Positions 8,864 through 22,360 of a stretch of 64,000 bases of DNA are shown here, piece after piece. Made by a program: the position numbers and the translations under genes. The notes beneath the pieces are model-generated. The model made no database searches. It was not told where the DNA came from and was given only the letters and a program-made list of their open reading frames with translations. The stretch is taken from positions 1 to 64,000 of the forward strand of contig CAMBPQ010000013.1 in the NCBI GenBank assembly GCA_945869735.1. Reading direction: 5' to 3'. The stretch's first letter is position 1. Each line of letters starts with the position of its first letter. Source of the DNA: Planctomicrobium piriforme (GTDB taxonomy: Bacteria; Planctomycetota; Planctomycetia; Pirellulales; UBA1268).

Positions 8864-9761
8864 TCATACGGCCGGCGTGCAGTCGACGGCGACGAACGTG
8901 GTCATGGCATGCGGAAGTTCGGTGAAACTGCCTTCGTCGGTGACGACGAGCTGCTTCCCGAGGCTGAGGAGTTGTCCGGCGGCAGGAGCGGGCCGCGGCC
9001 CAGCCTGCGATTACGAGCCGTGCCGGCCTCCACTGCGCGACAAGCGCGACGCTCCTCGCCACGCTTGCCGTCACCCGTGATCGCGCGTCGCGGTCGGATC
9101 GTCCACCGGCTCGACGGGCAGCAGCGCCTGGTTTGGCCAGGAGCCGGTGCATGGCCGCCGCGATCGAGGCGGGCTCGGCGGGGTTGAAGGCGAGTTCGGA
9201 AATCACCAGTTCGACCACCGACGACGTCGCCGAGCCGACGGCGGGCACTCCGCACCCGTAGGCCTCGAGGACCGGGAGCCCGAGGCCCTCGTACAGCGAT
9301 GGGTAGACGAGCATGGTCGCGTGCCGCACGAGGCCTTCGGTCGACACGTAGCCCGTGCAGATGACCGCGGCGGTGTCGCCAGCCGGCAGCCGCATCAGTT
9401 CCCGCTTGCGGTGGTCGATGTCGCCGTAGATGCAGTGCACGCGTCCGGAATCGATCGCCGCGTGGCGGATCGTGTCGTGGCAGTCGTGCCGCGGTAGGAA
9501 AAAGCAGCCGGTGATCAGGGCATCGATCCGTGTGGAGGCTATGGCCTCGGCTTACTCCGCCGTGCACCACATGCCGTGGGTGGCGAGTTCAGTCGCGCGT
9601 GACGACGGCGGTAGCCGATCGTCGTCGAGGAGCAGTCAGCGGTGCGCCGGGAAGGCCCGGCAGAGTTCGGCGGCGAGGCTCTGGCTGTAGGCCGGGATGC
9701 CCCGATCGCCATGAAACTCCGCCACGCGGAGGTCGATGAGAATGGTGAGCGGCATCGTCAT
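8864..9761 (-). pseudogene. decayed GT4 glycosyltransferase
   Basis: Reading down from the ATG at 9761, the frame begins MTMPLTILIDLRVAEFHGDR and continues with glycosyltransferase-like sequence. It meets one in-frame stop after about 42 codons and a second about 27 codons later. The same frame then contains the GT4 donor site YPSLYEGLGLPVLEAYGCG with the EX7E pair. After about 9130 the meaningful frame shifts, ending with GKQLVVTDEGSFTELPHA in a different frame that stops at 8864. Two stops plus at least one frameshift make it non-functional unless the sequence is in error. It overlaps the preceding small ORF by four bases (ATGA), so it was once the last gene of the polysaccharide operon. 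Confidence 0.75.
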
Positions 9762-10006
9762 GCGGCCGTCCGGTCGTCCCCGGTGGCCGCGTTGTCGTCC
9801 GCGAGCCGGAGGTAGGCAAGGCCGGTCAGTTCACGGACAAGCGATTCGAGTGCGGCGACACGCTGCTCGAGCAGCACGACCTCGTCGTTGCTGCACTCCA
9901 TACCGCGGACTGAGCGTTTTAGCAGCCGGCCCATAGGACGGATGCAGTGTTTCTCGAACGTTCGCAGCGTCTGTCGGATCAACACGATGTGCCGTGTTCC
10001 TGTCAC
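9758..10006 (-). CDS. small predicted coiled-coil protein
   Basis: This is an 82-residue ORF starting with GTG, which lies 22 bases after the GT4 stop. The second half, DEVVLLEQRVAALESLVREL, has heptad spacing typical of a short coiled coil, and the N-terminal half is basic. It has no recognised domain. Its stop overlaps the start of the decayed glycosyltransferase in an ATGA junction, and the tight spacing on both sides supports it as a genuine operon member. Function unknown; it could also be a surviving fragment of a longer protein. Confidence 0.5.
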   Translation of the reverse strand: MTGTRHIVLIRQTLRTFEKHCIRPMGRLLKRSVRGMECSNDEVVLLEQRVAALESLVRELTGLAYLRLADDNAATGDDRTAA

Positions 10007-10028
10007 GCTGTTCCGTGGCGAATGGGTA

Positions 10029-11480
10029 TCACGCCGCTTCAGGGATCATGGAGGATTCGGTGTCGATCGCCGTGAGCAACTGGCCGGCCGTGTGGGTCCA
10101 GGGCGTTGGCACGAACGACTCGTGGATCAACCGCTCCCGCTCGCCGACCCAGGCGGGGTCGTGCAGGGCACGGTCCAGGAGGCCCACGAGCCCTTGAGGG
10201 TCGCGTGGATCGAAGAACTCCGGCAGCGTGCGGCTGATCTCGAGAATGCTCGCCGCATGAGAGGCGAGGCAGAGTTTGCCGTGGCCGAGGCTCTCGGCCA
10301 CGGGCAGTCCCCAGCCCTCGTATCGTGAGGGATAGATCGTGGCCACGCAGTGAGCGTAATACCAGGAGAGTTCGCGGTCGTCGATGCTCTGGAGAATATG
10401 GATCCGGCCATTCACCGCCCGATCGTGGCGGATTTCATGCAGCAGGTCATCGACATAGAGATGTGGCGTGCCGATGCACAAGAGGTCGGGGCAGGCGTCG
10501 GGATCGCGGGCGGCGAGCACGCTCCAGGCGTCGTAGAGCAGGCGATGATTCTTCCGGACGTCGAGCGTCGAGACGCAGACGAAAAAGGGGCGTGCCGGCA
10601 CGAACCGCGGCAGTGGTGCCTCCGGGCCAGTCGCTTCGGTGGCGCTGAGCACATCGCCGAGTCTTACGACCGAGAGTGGCGGCGGATCGAATTGACATTC
10701 ATGGCAGTAGCGTTCGATCTCACGCTTTGAGAACTCGGAGATCGTGAAGACATGGTCAGATTCGGTGAGGACATTGCGGGCCCAGAGCGTGAACTCACGG
10801 GTGTGCACGGGGGCGACCCACTGAGGCTGGATGGCCGGGATCAGGTCGTAGATCATCCGCAGCACGCGGATGCCCCGGTGTCGCGCCGCCGCGGCGGCGG
10901 TGGCATGGCCCGGCATGGACCAGGTGCAGCCGAGCGAGAGAAGGACGTCGCCGGGGGCGAATGGGCCTTCGCCACCGGGCGGTACGGGGGGGATGGGTGC
11001 CGTGGTGCCCGCCGGTAGACCCGTGACGCTTGGCGATGGTGGGGACGTCAGGTCCGGCGGCGACCATCTCGTCCGAGCCCAGCGGGCCGCATGCCGCCGC
11101 AGATTTCGCCCCGCGATCTTGAACTGCCGCAACGCGGCCCGCAGGTCGTCGGCCGCCGGTGCCGTCCCGAACAGCGTTGTTCGAGAGAGCCACCGCTTTT
11201 TGGCTACCACCGACTCACCTGTCCGCTGCGGCTTACCTGTTTGCTGCGATCCGGGCAGGTCCGTTTCCGCCGCCGCGTTGATGTGGCTGCGAACCGACGC
11301 CGGCAGAGCCGCGATGTTTAGCGGGACAAACTCACCGCGACGTAGATCGAAGTGCACGATCTTGAGGGCAATGCCCTGCCCGAGCAGCCCATTCAGGATG
11401 CCGACGGTCGTCCGCTGGATGCCCGTCAGTTGTAGCCGATTCCAATGGGTCAGGCCGGTGACGTCGTACCAGATGTTCAC
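10029..11480 (-). CDS. GT4 family glycosyltransferase
   Basis: This 483-residue GT-B enzyme transfers a sugar from a nucleotide donor during surface polysaccharide assembly. The N-terminus NIWYDVTGLTHWNRLQLTGI is typical of a GT4 group that acts on lipid- or polymer-linked acceptors. The C-terminal half contains FVCVSTLDVRKNHRLLYDAW and the donor site YPSRYEGWGLPVAESLGHG with its EX7E glutamates. A low-complexity proline-rich insert of about 80 residues lies in the middle. The GTG start was chosen because AAAGGAT precedes it; an upstream extension has no similarity. It sits 29 bases downstream of the FkbM methyltransferase gene. Confidence 0.88.
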   Translation of the reverse strand: MNIWYDVTGLTHWNRLQLTGIQRTTVGILNGLLGQGIALKIVHFDLRRGEFVPLNIAALPASVRSHINAAAETDLPGSQQTGKPQRTGESVVAKKRWLSRTTLFGTAPAADDLRAALRQFKIAGRNLRRHAARWARTRWSPPDLTSPPSPSVTGLPAGTTAPIPPVPPGGEGPFAPGDVLLSLGCTWSMPGHATAAAAARHRGIRVLRMIYDLIPAIQPQWVAPVHTREFTLWARNVLTESDHVFTISEFSKREIERYCHECQFDPPPLSVVRLGDVLSATEATGPEAPLPRFVPARPFFVCVSTLDVRKNHRLLYDAWSVLAARDPDACPDLLCIGTPHLYVDDLLHEIRHDRAVNGRIHILQSIDDRELSWYYAHCVATIYPSRYEGWGLPVAESLGHGKLCLASHAASILEISRTLPEFFDPRDPQGLVGLLDRALHDPAWVGERERLIHESFVPTPWTHTAGQLLTAIDTESSMIPEAA

Positions 11481-11509
11481 GGCGGATCCTTTCGGTCGGC
11501 GGGCGGCCG

Positions 11510-12250
11510 CTAGCCGGCCTTGCGTTGACTCGCCAGAAAATGGCCGTGCATGAGCTGGAAGCCATCGGTGACGTTGGCGGGGTACGAGAGCGGCCCGCGT
11601 AGCGCCGGCTCCTCGCGACGGTAGTAGTAGCGGTTGAGCCCGTCGAAGAGGGCGAACTCGTAGCCATGCTCGAAGAGCAGCCCCTCCCACTCGTACCATG
11701 ACGGTTCGAAGGAATAGGGATCCGAACCGGGCAGCTTCGGCTTGATCGCCTCGAGCAGGATCACGCGGGGACGAAAGGACCGCCAGTCGCCCCCGAGCAG
11801 CACGTCCCGCTCGGCCCCTTCCACGTCAATCTTTAGGAACTGCACGTCCTGGCCGTCGAGCTGCCTCGTGATCTCGGCGAGCGTCGTCATGGGGACGGTT
11901 CGGGTCGTGCGGGCGAAGCCCATGCCGGCCACGACTTTGGCATCGAACATCTCGCGGATCGTGGATAGGCCGGAGTCGCCCCATTCCTGGAACTCGACCG
12001 TGCCGATGGCGGTGCCGACGCAGACATTGAGGTTCCAGTCGCGGGGCCGCTCGGCCACAAACTTCTGATAAAACCGCTCGACAGGCTCGACATTCACCCC
12101 CGACCAGCCGTGGTCGTAGAAGTGCTTTGTGACCGAGTCGATCGTCGGGTCGAATGCGCCGATGTCGATGTAGCGGCCGTTGGCCACGTCGTGAAACACC
12201 CGATTGAGGATCACGTCCTCGAAGTTCTGGGCATACGAGATCATGGTCAT
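11510..12250 (-). CDS. FkbM family methyltransferase
   Basis: This 246-residue SAM-dependent O-methyltransferase probably methylates a sugar of the polysaccharide made by the surrounding genes. The fold signature is clear: YIDIGAFDPTIDSVTKHFYD (SAM-binding motif I), VNVEPVERFYQKF, and FLKIDVEGAERDVLLGG, the FkbM signature. The family often begins with SYAQNFEDVIL, as here. It starts 23 bases after gmd. An internal ATG two codons in is an equally possible start. Confidence 0.9.
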   Translation of the reverse strand: MTMISYAQNFEDVILNRVFHDVANGRYIDIGAFDPTIDSVTKHFYDHGWSGVNVEPVERFYQKFVAERPRDWNLNVCVGTAIGTVEFQEWGDSGLSTIREMFDAKVVAGMGFARTTRTVPMTTLAEITRQLDGQDVQFLKIDVEGAERDVLLGGDWRSFRPRVILLEAIKPKLPGSDPYSFEPSWYEWEGLLFEHGYEFALFDGLNRYYYRREEPALRGPLSYPANVTDGFQLMHGHFLASQRKAG

Positions 12251-12273
12251 CGGTGAGGTCCCCTTGGCGACAT

Positions 12274-13305
<1,032 letters not shown>

Positions 13306-13417
13306 GAAGCCTCCTGGGACACGCTGGTCATCCGCGACGCCTCGGAAGATGGGCTGCCTGCGGACAACGGATCGGGGGAGAAGGTAGCAGGAGCGGGGAG
13401 GCCCAGGAATGCCATTT

Positions 13418-14542
13418 TCAGGCTGTGTTTCCGGCCAGAGCCGACTCGTAGGCCCGCAGATAGCCGCGGGCCGTCTCCGCCCAGGAGTAGCCGGCGGCGT
13501 GGGCCCGGACACGGTCGGCGAATCCGGGGTCGCCACGCTGGGCCGCCATGCCCGCGTCATAGGCCGCCGCCATCGCCGCCGGGTCGAACGAATCGAAGTA
13601 AAAACCGTTCTCGGCGGCAATCTCCGGGAGGCACGTCGTCCGAGAAAGAAAGACCGGCTTGCCGCACTGCATCGCCTCGAGCACAGGGAATCCAAAGCCC
13701 TCAGTGAGCGATGGAAACAGGAACGCCTCGCAGTGTTCGTAGAGCCATTGGCGATCGGCGTCGGAGACTTCACCCGTCAGAATCGCCCGGCCCTCGAGTC
13801 CCCGGCGAATGATCTCGCGAGCGAGAAAGTCTCCGTAGGGGGTCGCCTTCTTGCCGGCGATGACCAGCCGCCGCCCGGGCAGGCGATCGAGCAGGTCGAA
13901 GAGCACATGAAAGTTCTTGTGGGCCAGGCAGTTGCCCACGGAAAGCACGAAGGGGCCGTCGGCCAGAAAGCCTGGTCGCGTGGTCGCCGAGGGGGACGGG
14001 TCAGCCAGTCCGAGTGGAACGACATGCACGGGCCGGTCACCCAAATTCAGATGTGCCCGCACGTCGTTGGCGACGTAGTGCGAATCAGTGACGATCACGC
14101 TGGCACGATCGACCTTCGCCTGGATGTCGGCGAGTTTCCTTTCGATCTTCCGTAGTTGTTCGTCGTGCGGGGTCTCATGGAGAAACGTGAGGTCGTGAAT
14201 GGTGAGCACGACCGGCACGCGGTCGTCGAGCGGCAGATATTTCGACATCTGATTGGTGGTGTGCCAGAGATCGATCAGCGCCGGCGGCAGGAAGGGCCGG
14301 ACGAACGGCCGCAGCGGCCGCAGAAAAACCTCTTTTTTCCACGAGCTGACGGCGATGCGATCGAAGCCGCCCGCGGGAAAGTAGCGATCGGTATCGGGGC
14401 GCAGGAAGAAGACAGGCTCAAACCGACCGGGTGCCAGTCGCAGCAGTTCCTGCCCGAGATGCATTGAAAATCGGCCGAGTCCACAGTTGATGTGCCGCAG
14501 CTTCTCGAGGTCGATGACGATGCGGGGCGGGCGATCGGGCAT
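13418..14542 (-). CDS. GT4 family glycosyltransferase (mannosyltransferase-like)
   Basis: This 374-residue GT-B glycosyltransferase is related to WbaZ/mannosyl-type GT4 enzymes. Features are [20 protein letters not shown] in the acceptor half, [19 protein letters not shown] at the domain junction, and [20 protein letters not shown] with the EX7E catalytic/donor pair. With gmd 112 bases downstream on the same strand, GDP-mannose or its derivative is a plausible donor; this is inference. An alternative ATG nine codons upstream (MEIPDPGFN) is possible; neither has a strong ribosome-binding site. It is transcribed divergently from the DUF1080 gene. Confidence 0.88.
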   Translation of the reverse strand: MPDRPPRIVIDLEKLRHINCGLGRFSMHLGQELLRLAPGRFEPVFFLRPDTDRYFPAGGFDRIAVSSWKKEVFLRPLRPFVRPFLPPALIDLWHTTNQMSKYLPLDDRVPVVLTIHDLTFLHETPHDEQLRKIERKLADIQAKVDRASVIVTDSHYVANDVRAHLNLGDRPVHVVPLGLADPSPSATTRPGFLADGPFVLSVGNCLAHKNFHVLFDLLDRLPGRRLVIAGKKATPYGDFLAREIIRRGLEGRAILTGEVSDADRQWLYEHCEAFLFPSLTEGFGFPVLEAMQCGKPVFLSRTTCLPEIAAENGFYFDSFDPAAMAAAYDAGMAAQRGDPGFADRVRAHAAGYSWAETARGYLRAYESALAGNTA

Positions 14543-14714
14543 GTTGAATCCGGGGTCTGGAATCTCCATCTTTGCGGGTGACCTCGCCGCTGCACAACCC
14601 GGTGACGATCCGCGGGCGGCCGTCACCCCTCTTAAGTGGTGGCTGCGATGGATGATATTCTCGTGTGGACGGCGTTGCCGCCCACCAGACCGTGCCATCC
14701 ACTGGGAACCTTCC

Positions 14715-15470
14715 ATGACTCGTCTCATGCTTGCCGTGTCGGTTGTGCTCCTCGCGCTGCGTCTCGAGGCTGTAGAACCGGCCGGAATCCCCGTTGCCCC
14801 CGTCCCCGGATGGCGGAGCCTCTTTAACGGACGCGACCTGACGGGCTGGGACGGCGATCCGCGGATGTGGAGCGTGCGTGACGGGGTGATCCACGGCGAG
14901 ACCACCGCCGACGTGAAGGCCGAAGGCAACACCTTTCTGATTTGCAAGGACGCCACGGTGCGCAACTTCGAGTTGAAGCTTTCGTTTCGCTGCGGTTCCA
15001 CTAACAACTCGGGTATCCAATACCGGTCGAAGCATATCCCCGCCGCGGCGGACAAGTCCCAGAAGGCCTGGGTGGTCCGTGGTTACCAGCACGAACTGCG
15101 AAACGAGTCGAAGCTGCCCAACGTCGCCGGCTTCATCTATGACGAAGGGGGCAAGCGGGGCCGCATCTGTCTCGTGGGTGAGCAGGCCGAGTGGACCGAC
15201 GGTGCGAAGAAGGTGACCGGCCAGCTCATCGACGCTGAAGCCTTCGCGAAGCTCTTCAAGCTCGACGACTGGAACGAGGTTCGCATCGTCGCCGATGGGA
15301 ATCACCTGCGTCACTTCATGAACGACGTGCCGACGCTCGACTTCACCGACGCCCCCGATCTCGCCCTGCGTGAAGGCATTATTGCGCTTCAGTTGCACGC
15401 AGGCGACCCGATGTGGGTCGAGTTCAAGAACATCTCGCTCCGCGCAACCGACGCCCCCCACGGGAACTGA
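14715..15470 (+). CDS. secreted DUF1080 (3-keto-disaccharide hydrolase-like) protein
   Basis: This 251-residue exported protein has a signal peptide (MTRLMLAVSVVLLALRLEAV). The remainder is a concanavalin-type jelly roll of the DUF1080 family: WRSLFNGRDLTGWDGDPRMW at the N-terminus, NFELKLSFRCGSTNNSGIQYRS in the middle, and DDWNEVRIVADGNHLRHFMN followed by LQLHAGDPMWVEFKNISL at the C-terminus. Some family members hydrolyse 3-keto-glycosides; many planctomycete paralogues are uncharacterised. It stands alone, with part of a dispersed repeat starting 12 bases after its stop. Confidence 0.92.
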   Translation: MTRLMLAVSVVLLALRLEAVEPAGIPVAPVPGWRSLFNGRDLTGWDGDPRMWSVRDGVIHGETTADVKAEGNTFLICKDATVRNFELKLSFRCGSTNNSGIQYRSKHIPAAADKSQKAWVVRGYQHELRNESKLPNVAGFIYDEGGKRGRICLVGEQAEWTDGAKKVTGQLIDAEAFAKLFKLDDWNEVRIVADGNHLRHFMNDVPTLDFTDAPDLALREGIIALQLHAGDPMWVEFKNISLRATDAPHGN

Positions 15471-16277
15471 ACCTGGCGGTAGGTGGAGCGGAGCGGATGG
15501 GGGTAGAGAGCGTGTTCCGCGCGTTTGCGCTTGGGGCTTCCTGACGGGAGGCGGCGAGGAGGCCCTCAGGAAGCCCGGAGCGCGAGCGATGGGTATGCGG
15601 GTGGCGACCGTGGGAACCCTGCGCATCGCGGTCGTTGGGCCACAAGTCCGCCTGACGCAGCCACGCAGAACAGTGATGTTCACAAACGGCCGCGGCGAGG
15701 CTGCCGGCGCTCAGCACGCCGCTAAAAATGAGGGCCGCAAGCGGCGTGGCGTGATTTTTTGAGTTTGGCACGCTGAGTGCATATGTATTCCGGCGAAGGC
15801 AGGACGTCGTGTCCTGCTGATGCCGGCCCAGGGCTGGCTCCGTGCCCCGCACTGATTTTGAGGTGTCCCATGATGGTCGTCGCACATGGCATTACGTCGG
15901 AAGAGGTGGTTTGGACCCGCAGATAGCCTTTTCTCGGCTCGTGCTGCGGTGTTCCCTGTCCTCGCAGTGTTGGATAGCAGTGTTGCCGCCGGCGCTTGTG
16001 CATCGGCGATCCCCGAGATGCCTGTCTCACCATTTTGGTGAGACGGTCACCAATCCAGTGATGACCAGTTTATGAGCCCGAAAAATCCACAAATCACGTT
16101 GATTTCCAGGGATTCCCGAGTTTCGGGGGTCTTTCGGTGGTCTGGGGCAGCAGGTCAGGGCGTTCGTTCCGCCCGGACGGGCCGTCGAGTGGTTCGTTCC
16201 CGTTCGTTCTTCGTTCTTCAACCAACCTCTGGTCCGGCGTTTCCAACCGTCTGGCCCAGTCTGAAAGGATCCGTCTC
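15471..16277. other. 807-bp intergenic region with repeat and hairpins
   Basis: No credible gene is seen. The first 80 bases hold half a copy of the dispersed 3'-end repeat. At 16024-16044 a perfect 9-bp hairpin (GTCTCACCA, loop TTT, TGGTGAGAC) is followed by a second weaker one (GGTCA at 16045-16049 with TGACC at about 16063-16067). Positions 16168-16218 contain several GTTCGTTC-type repeats, one of which is mirrored after the following gene. The right part probably carries the promoter and leader of the PEP-CTERM gene. Confidence 0.5.
15482..15555 (-). repeat. dispersed 3'-end repeat, partial copy E
   Basis: This copy matches only the outer half of the 54331 copy, in the same orientation: GGTGGAGCGG at its left, then GCGCTTG and GGGGCTTCCTGACGGGAGGC. 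The central CGAGGAGCCTTGGGC block is missing. It begins 12 bases after the DUF1080 stop codon. Confidence 0.6.
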
Positions 16278-17018
16278 ATGAACAGCCCGCTCTCCGTCCT
16301 CGTTCGCAGCGTCGGCACGATCGCCGCGCTAGCGGCAGTGCTCTTTTGCTCGCTGACTGCCCAAGCCGCGGTCGTCACGGTCTACAGCAATCCCTACGCG
16401 GAGGTCGCCACGACCAACTCGCAAATCTCGGGGTCGAACTTCTTCGCCACGGGTTTCACGACCAGCGCGGATAGCAGTCTGCTGACGCTCAAGTCGATTG
16501 ATCTGGCTCTGGCGTCTTCGGGAACGTCGTCGATGCCCATCGTCCAATTGTTCTCGGGCGACAGTATGCCCACGTCGCTCATCGGTAACTTCACCGTGTC
16601 GCCGTTCACGAACTTGACTCCGGCATCGATGAACCTGGCCTATGGGGCCGGAACCGTCCAACTCGCGCCGCAAACGACCTATTGGATCGTGGCCTCGGCG
16701 TCGGCAGGTGATGCATATGGCTGGTACATCGCCGACTCCAACCCGGCTGCCCAAAACAGTTCCGGTTACAACTTCGTCGGTGGTGCCACATCGACAAATG
16801 GCGGCTCAACATACTCACACAGTAACGCCGCCGGCGCGAGCCAGGTCGCGGTGAATGTCGAGACCGTGGTCGCGATGAATGTCGAGACCGTGCCTGAGCC
16901 ATCCACGCTTGTCCTCGCCGGTGTCGGCCTGACAACAGCGGTGATGATCGGCGGGGTGCGGCGGAAGAAGCAGTCCCGGCATGGGCAGGCCGGACTCCCG
17001 CACCTCGGTAGGGCTTGA
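16278..17018 (+). CDS. PEP-CTERM sorting domain protein
   Basis: This 246-residue secreted protein has an N-terminal signal peptide (about residues 1-30, ending LTAQA). The central domain is rich in serine, threonine and asparagine and resembles the beta-sandwich passengers often seen in PEP-CTERM proteins (choice-of-anchor type). The C-terminus shows the sorting signal: VPEPSTLVLAGVGLTTAVMI followed by the basic cluster RRKKQSR. Such proteins are thought to be processed by exosortase during export with exopolysaccharide. A short tandem duplication, NVETVVAMNVETVPEP, precedes the signal. AAAGGAT lies before the ATG. Confidence 0.9.
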   Translation: MNSPLSVLVRSVGTIAALAAVLFCSLTAQAAVVTVYSNPYAEVATTNSQISGSNFFATGFTTSADSSLLTLKSIDLALASSGTSSMPIVQLFSGDSMPTSLIGNFTVSPFTNLTPASMNLAYGAGTVQLAPQTTYWIVASASAGDAYGWYIADSNPAAQNSSGYNFVGGATSTNGGSTYSHSNAAGASQVAVNVETVVAMNVETVPEPSTLVLAGVGLTTAVMIGGVRRKKQSRHGQAGLPHLGRA

Positions 17019-17099
17019 TCCGCCTGCGGGCCGGAAGAACGAGCCGGTCCGCACGGCGTTGGCTGATGGTTGGAAGACGATCTCGAACGAAGAACGAAG

Positions 17100-17131
17100 G
17101 CCGCGCTGGCATCTGCCGGCGCGGCTTTTTT
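17100..17131 (+). terminator. rho-independent terminator
   Basis: GCCGCGC (17100-17106) pairs with GCGCGGC (17119-17125), with additional GGC/GCC pairing inside, followed immediately by six T (17126-17131). It lies 80 bases after the PEP-CTERM stop and 29 bases before the end of the convergent katG, and points in the plus direction. Confidence 0.85.
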
Positions 17132-17159
17132 CATGGGTTGCGACCGCGGCACCAGTGCC

Positions 17160-21505
<4,346 letters not shown>

Positions 21506-21540
21506 AGCGGATTCGGGATAGCCGGAGCGACGCTTGGCAT

Positions 21541-21660
21541 ACCTGAAGGGGTAGGCGCGGGGGTCGGCAAACGCTCGAGGAGCCTTGGGCGTCTCGTCGC
21601 CCCGGCGACGAGACTTTTGCCGCCCCCGAGCCGGCGCACCACCAAAGGCAGATGCGACCG
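21541..21660 (-). repeat. dispersed 3'-end repeat, copy B
   Basis: This inverted copy lies between the convergent zwf and lipoprotein genes. It contains a perfect 11-bp hairpin, GTCTCGTCGCC (21591-21601) with GGCGACGAGAC (21604-21614), only two bases apart. Other copies keep an imperfect form of the same fold. Confidence 0.75.
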
Positions 21661-21680
21661 AGAGTCACTGCAGTTCACGG

Positions 21681-22139
21681 TCAGTGTCCCGTCGAACGGT
21701 GGAGCGCGGGCCCCTGGGAACGACCTGCCGACGGGGAGTGCAGCACCCGCGGGCCATCGGTGGGATAGGAGCCCGTGCCGCCTTGGTAACGGCTGCCGTG
21801 CCACCACCTCAGGTTCGTGTGTTTTGGAATGACGAGGCCGGTGTAATCGGTTCCCCACACGCCTTCGTTGATTCTTCGTTCCTCGCTCGAGCGGCTGCGC
21901 TCGCGGGCGCCGCCGCCGACGTAGTAGCCCTCCTCGTGGGGTGATTCCGTCGGTTTCGCCAGCGGTGAAATCCGCTCGGGATTGCCGGCCCGACGGAACT
22001 GGTCTCCCTGGAAATGTTTTCGCTTGGTCGCCGGACGCCCCATCGGCGGGGTTAGGTCGTGGCCACAGGCCGAAGGGAGCAACGGCCCAGCCATGATCAC
22101 CGCCAGCAGCATGATTCTCCAGCACCCTGGTGTGTGCAT
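21681..22139 (-). CDS. small secreted lipoprotein-like protein (YYVGGG type)
   Basis: This is a 152-residue protein. The N-terminus MLLAVIMAGPLLPSACGHDL has the character of a lipoprotein signal with its cysteine near residue 26. The body contains EEGYYVGGGARE, NEGVWGTDYTG and HGSRYQGGTGSYPTDGP, an arrangement I recognise from uncharacterised planctomycete proteins that occur as several paralogues per genome. The final 25 residues do not fit that pattern and may be read-through into degenerate sequence. It is divergent from the barrel-protein gene and convergent with zwf. Function unknown. Confidence 0.7.
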   Translation of the reverse strand: MHTPGCWRIMLLAVIMAGPLLPSACGHDLTPPMGRPATKRKHFQGDQFRRAGNPERISPLAKPTESPHEEGYYVGGGARERSRSSEERRINEGVWGTDYTGLVIPKHTNLRWWHGSRYQGGTGSYPTDGPRVLHSPSAGRSQGPALHRSTGH

Positions 22140-22169
22140 CCGCTAGTCCCTCTCCAGAGCCCGTTTCTT

Positions 22170-22265
22170 GTCCAATCAGATCCTTTGCTGAGCCGCCGTC
22201 TGTCACAGAGTCGACGCAGTGTGCCCAGTTTGTGCAGACTTCTTCCGCTATTTCGTCCAATCAGA
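22170..22265. promoter_or_regulatory. direct repeat in divergent intergenic region
   Basis: GTCCAATCAGA occurs at 22170-22180 and again at 22255-22265, exactly 85 bases apart (about eight helical turns), between the lipoprotein gene and the outer-membrane barrel gene. A shorter pair, TGTCACAG, is at 22201-22208 and 22307-22314. These could be binding sites for a shared regulator; no factor is identified. Confidence 0.35.
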
Positions 22266-22360
22266 AAGGAACTCAAAGTCAACCCGGTCCGCAACGCCGA
22301 TACCTTTGTCACAGCCCGATTTATGAGCGTTTCTTGACAGGGTGTCTTATCGTCCCGGGT

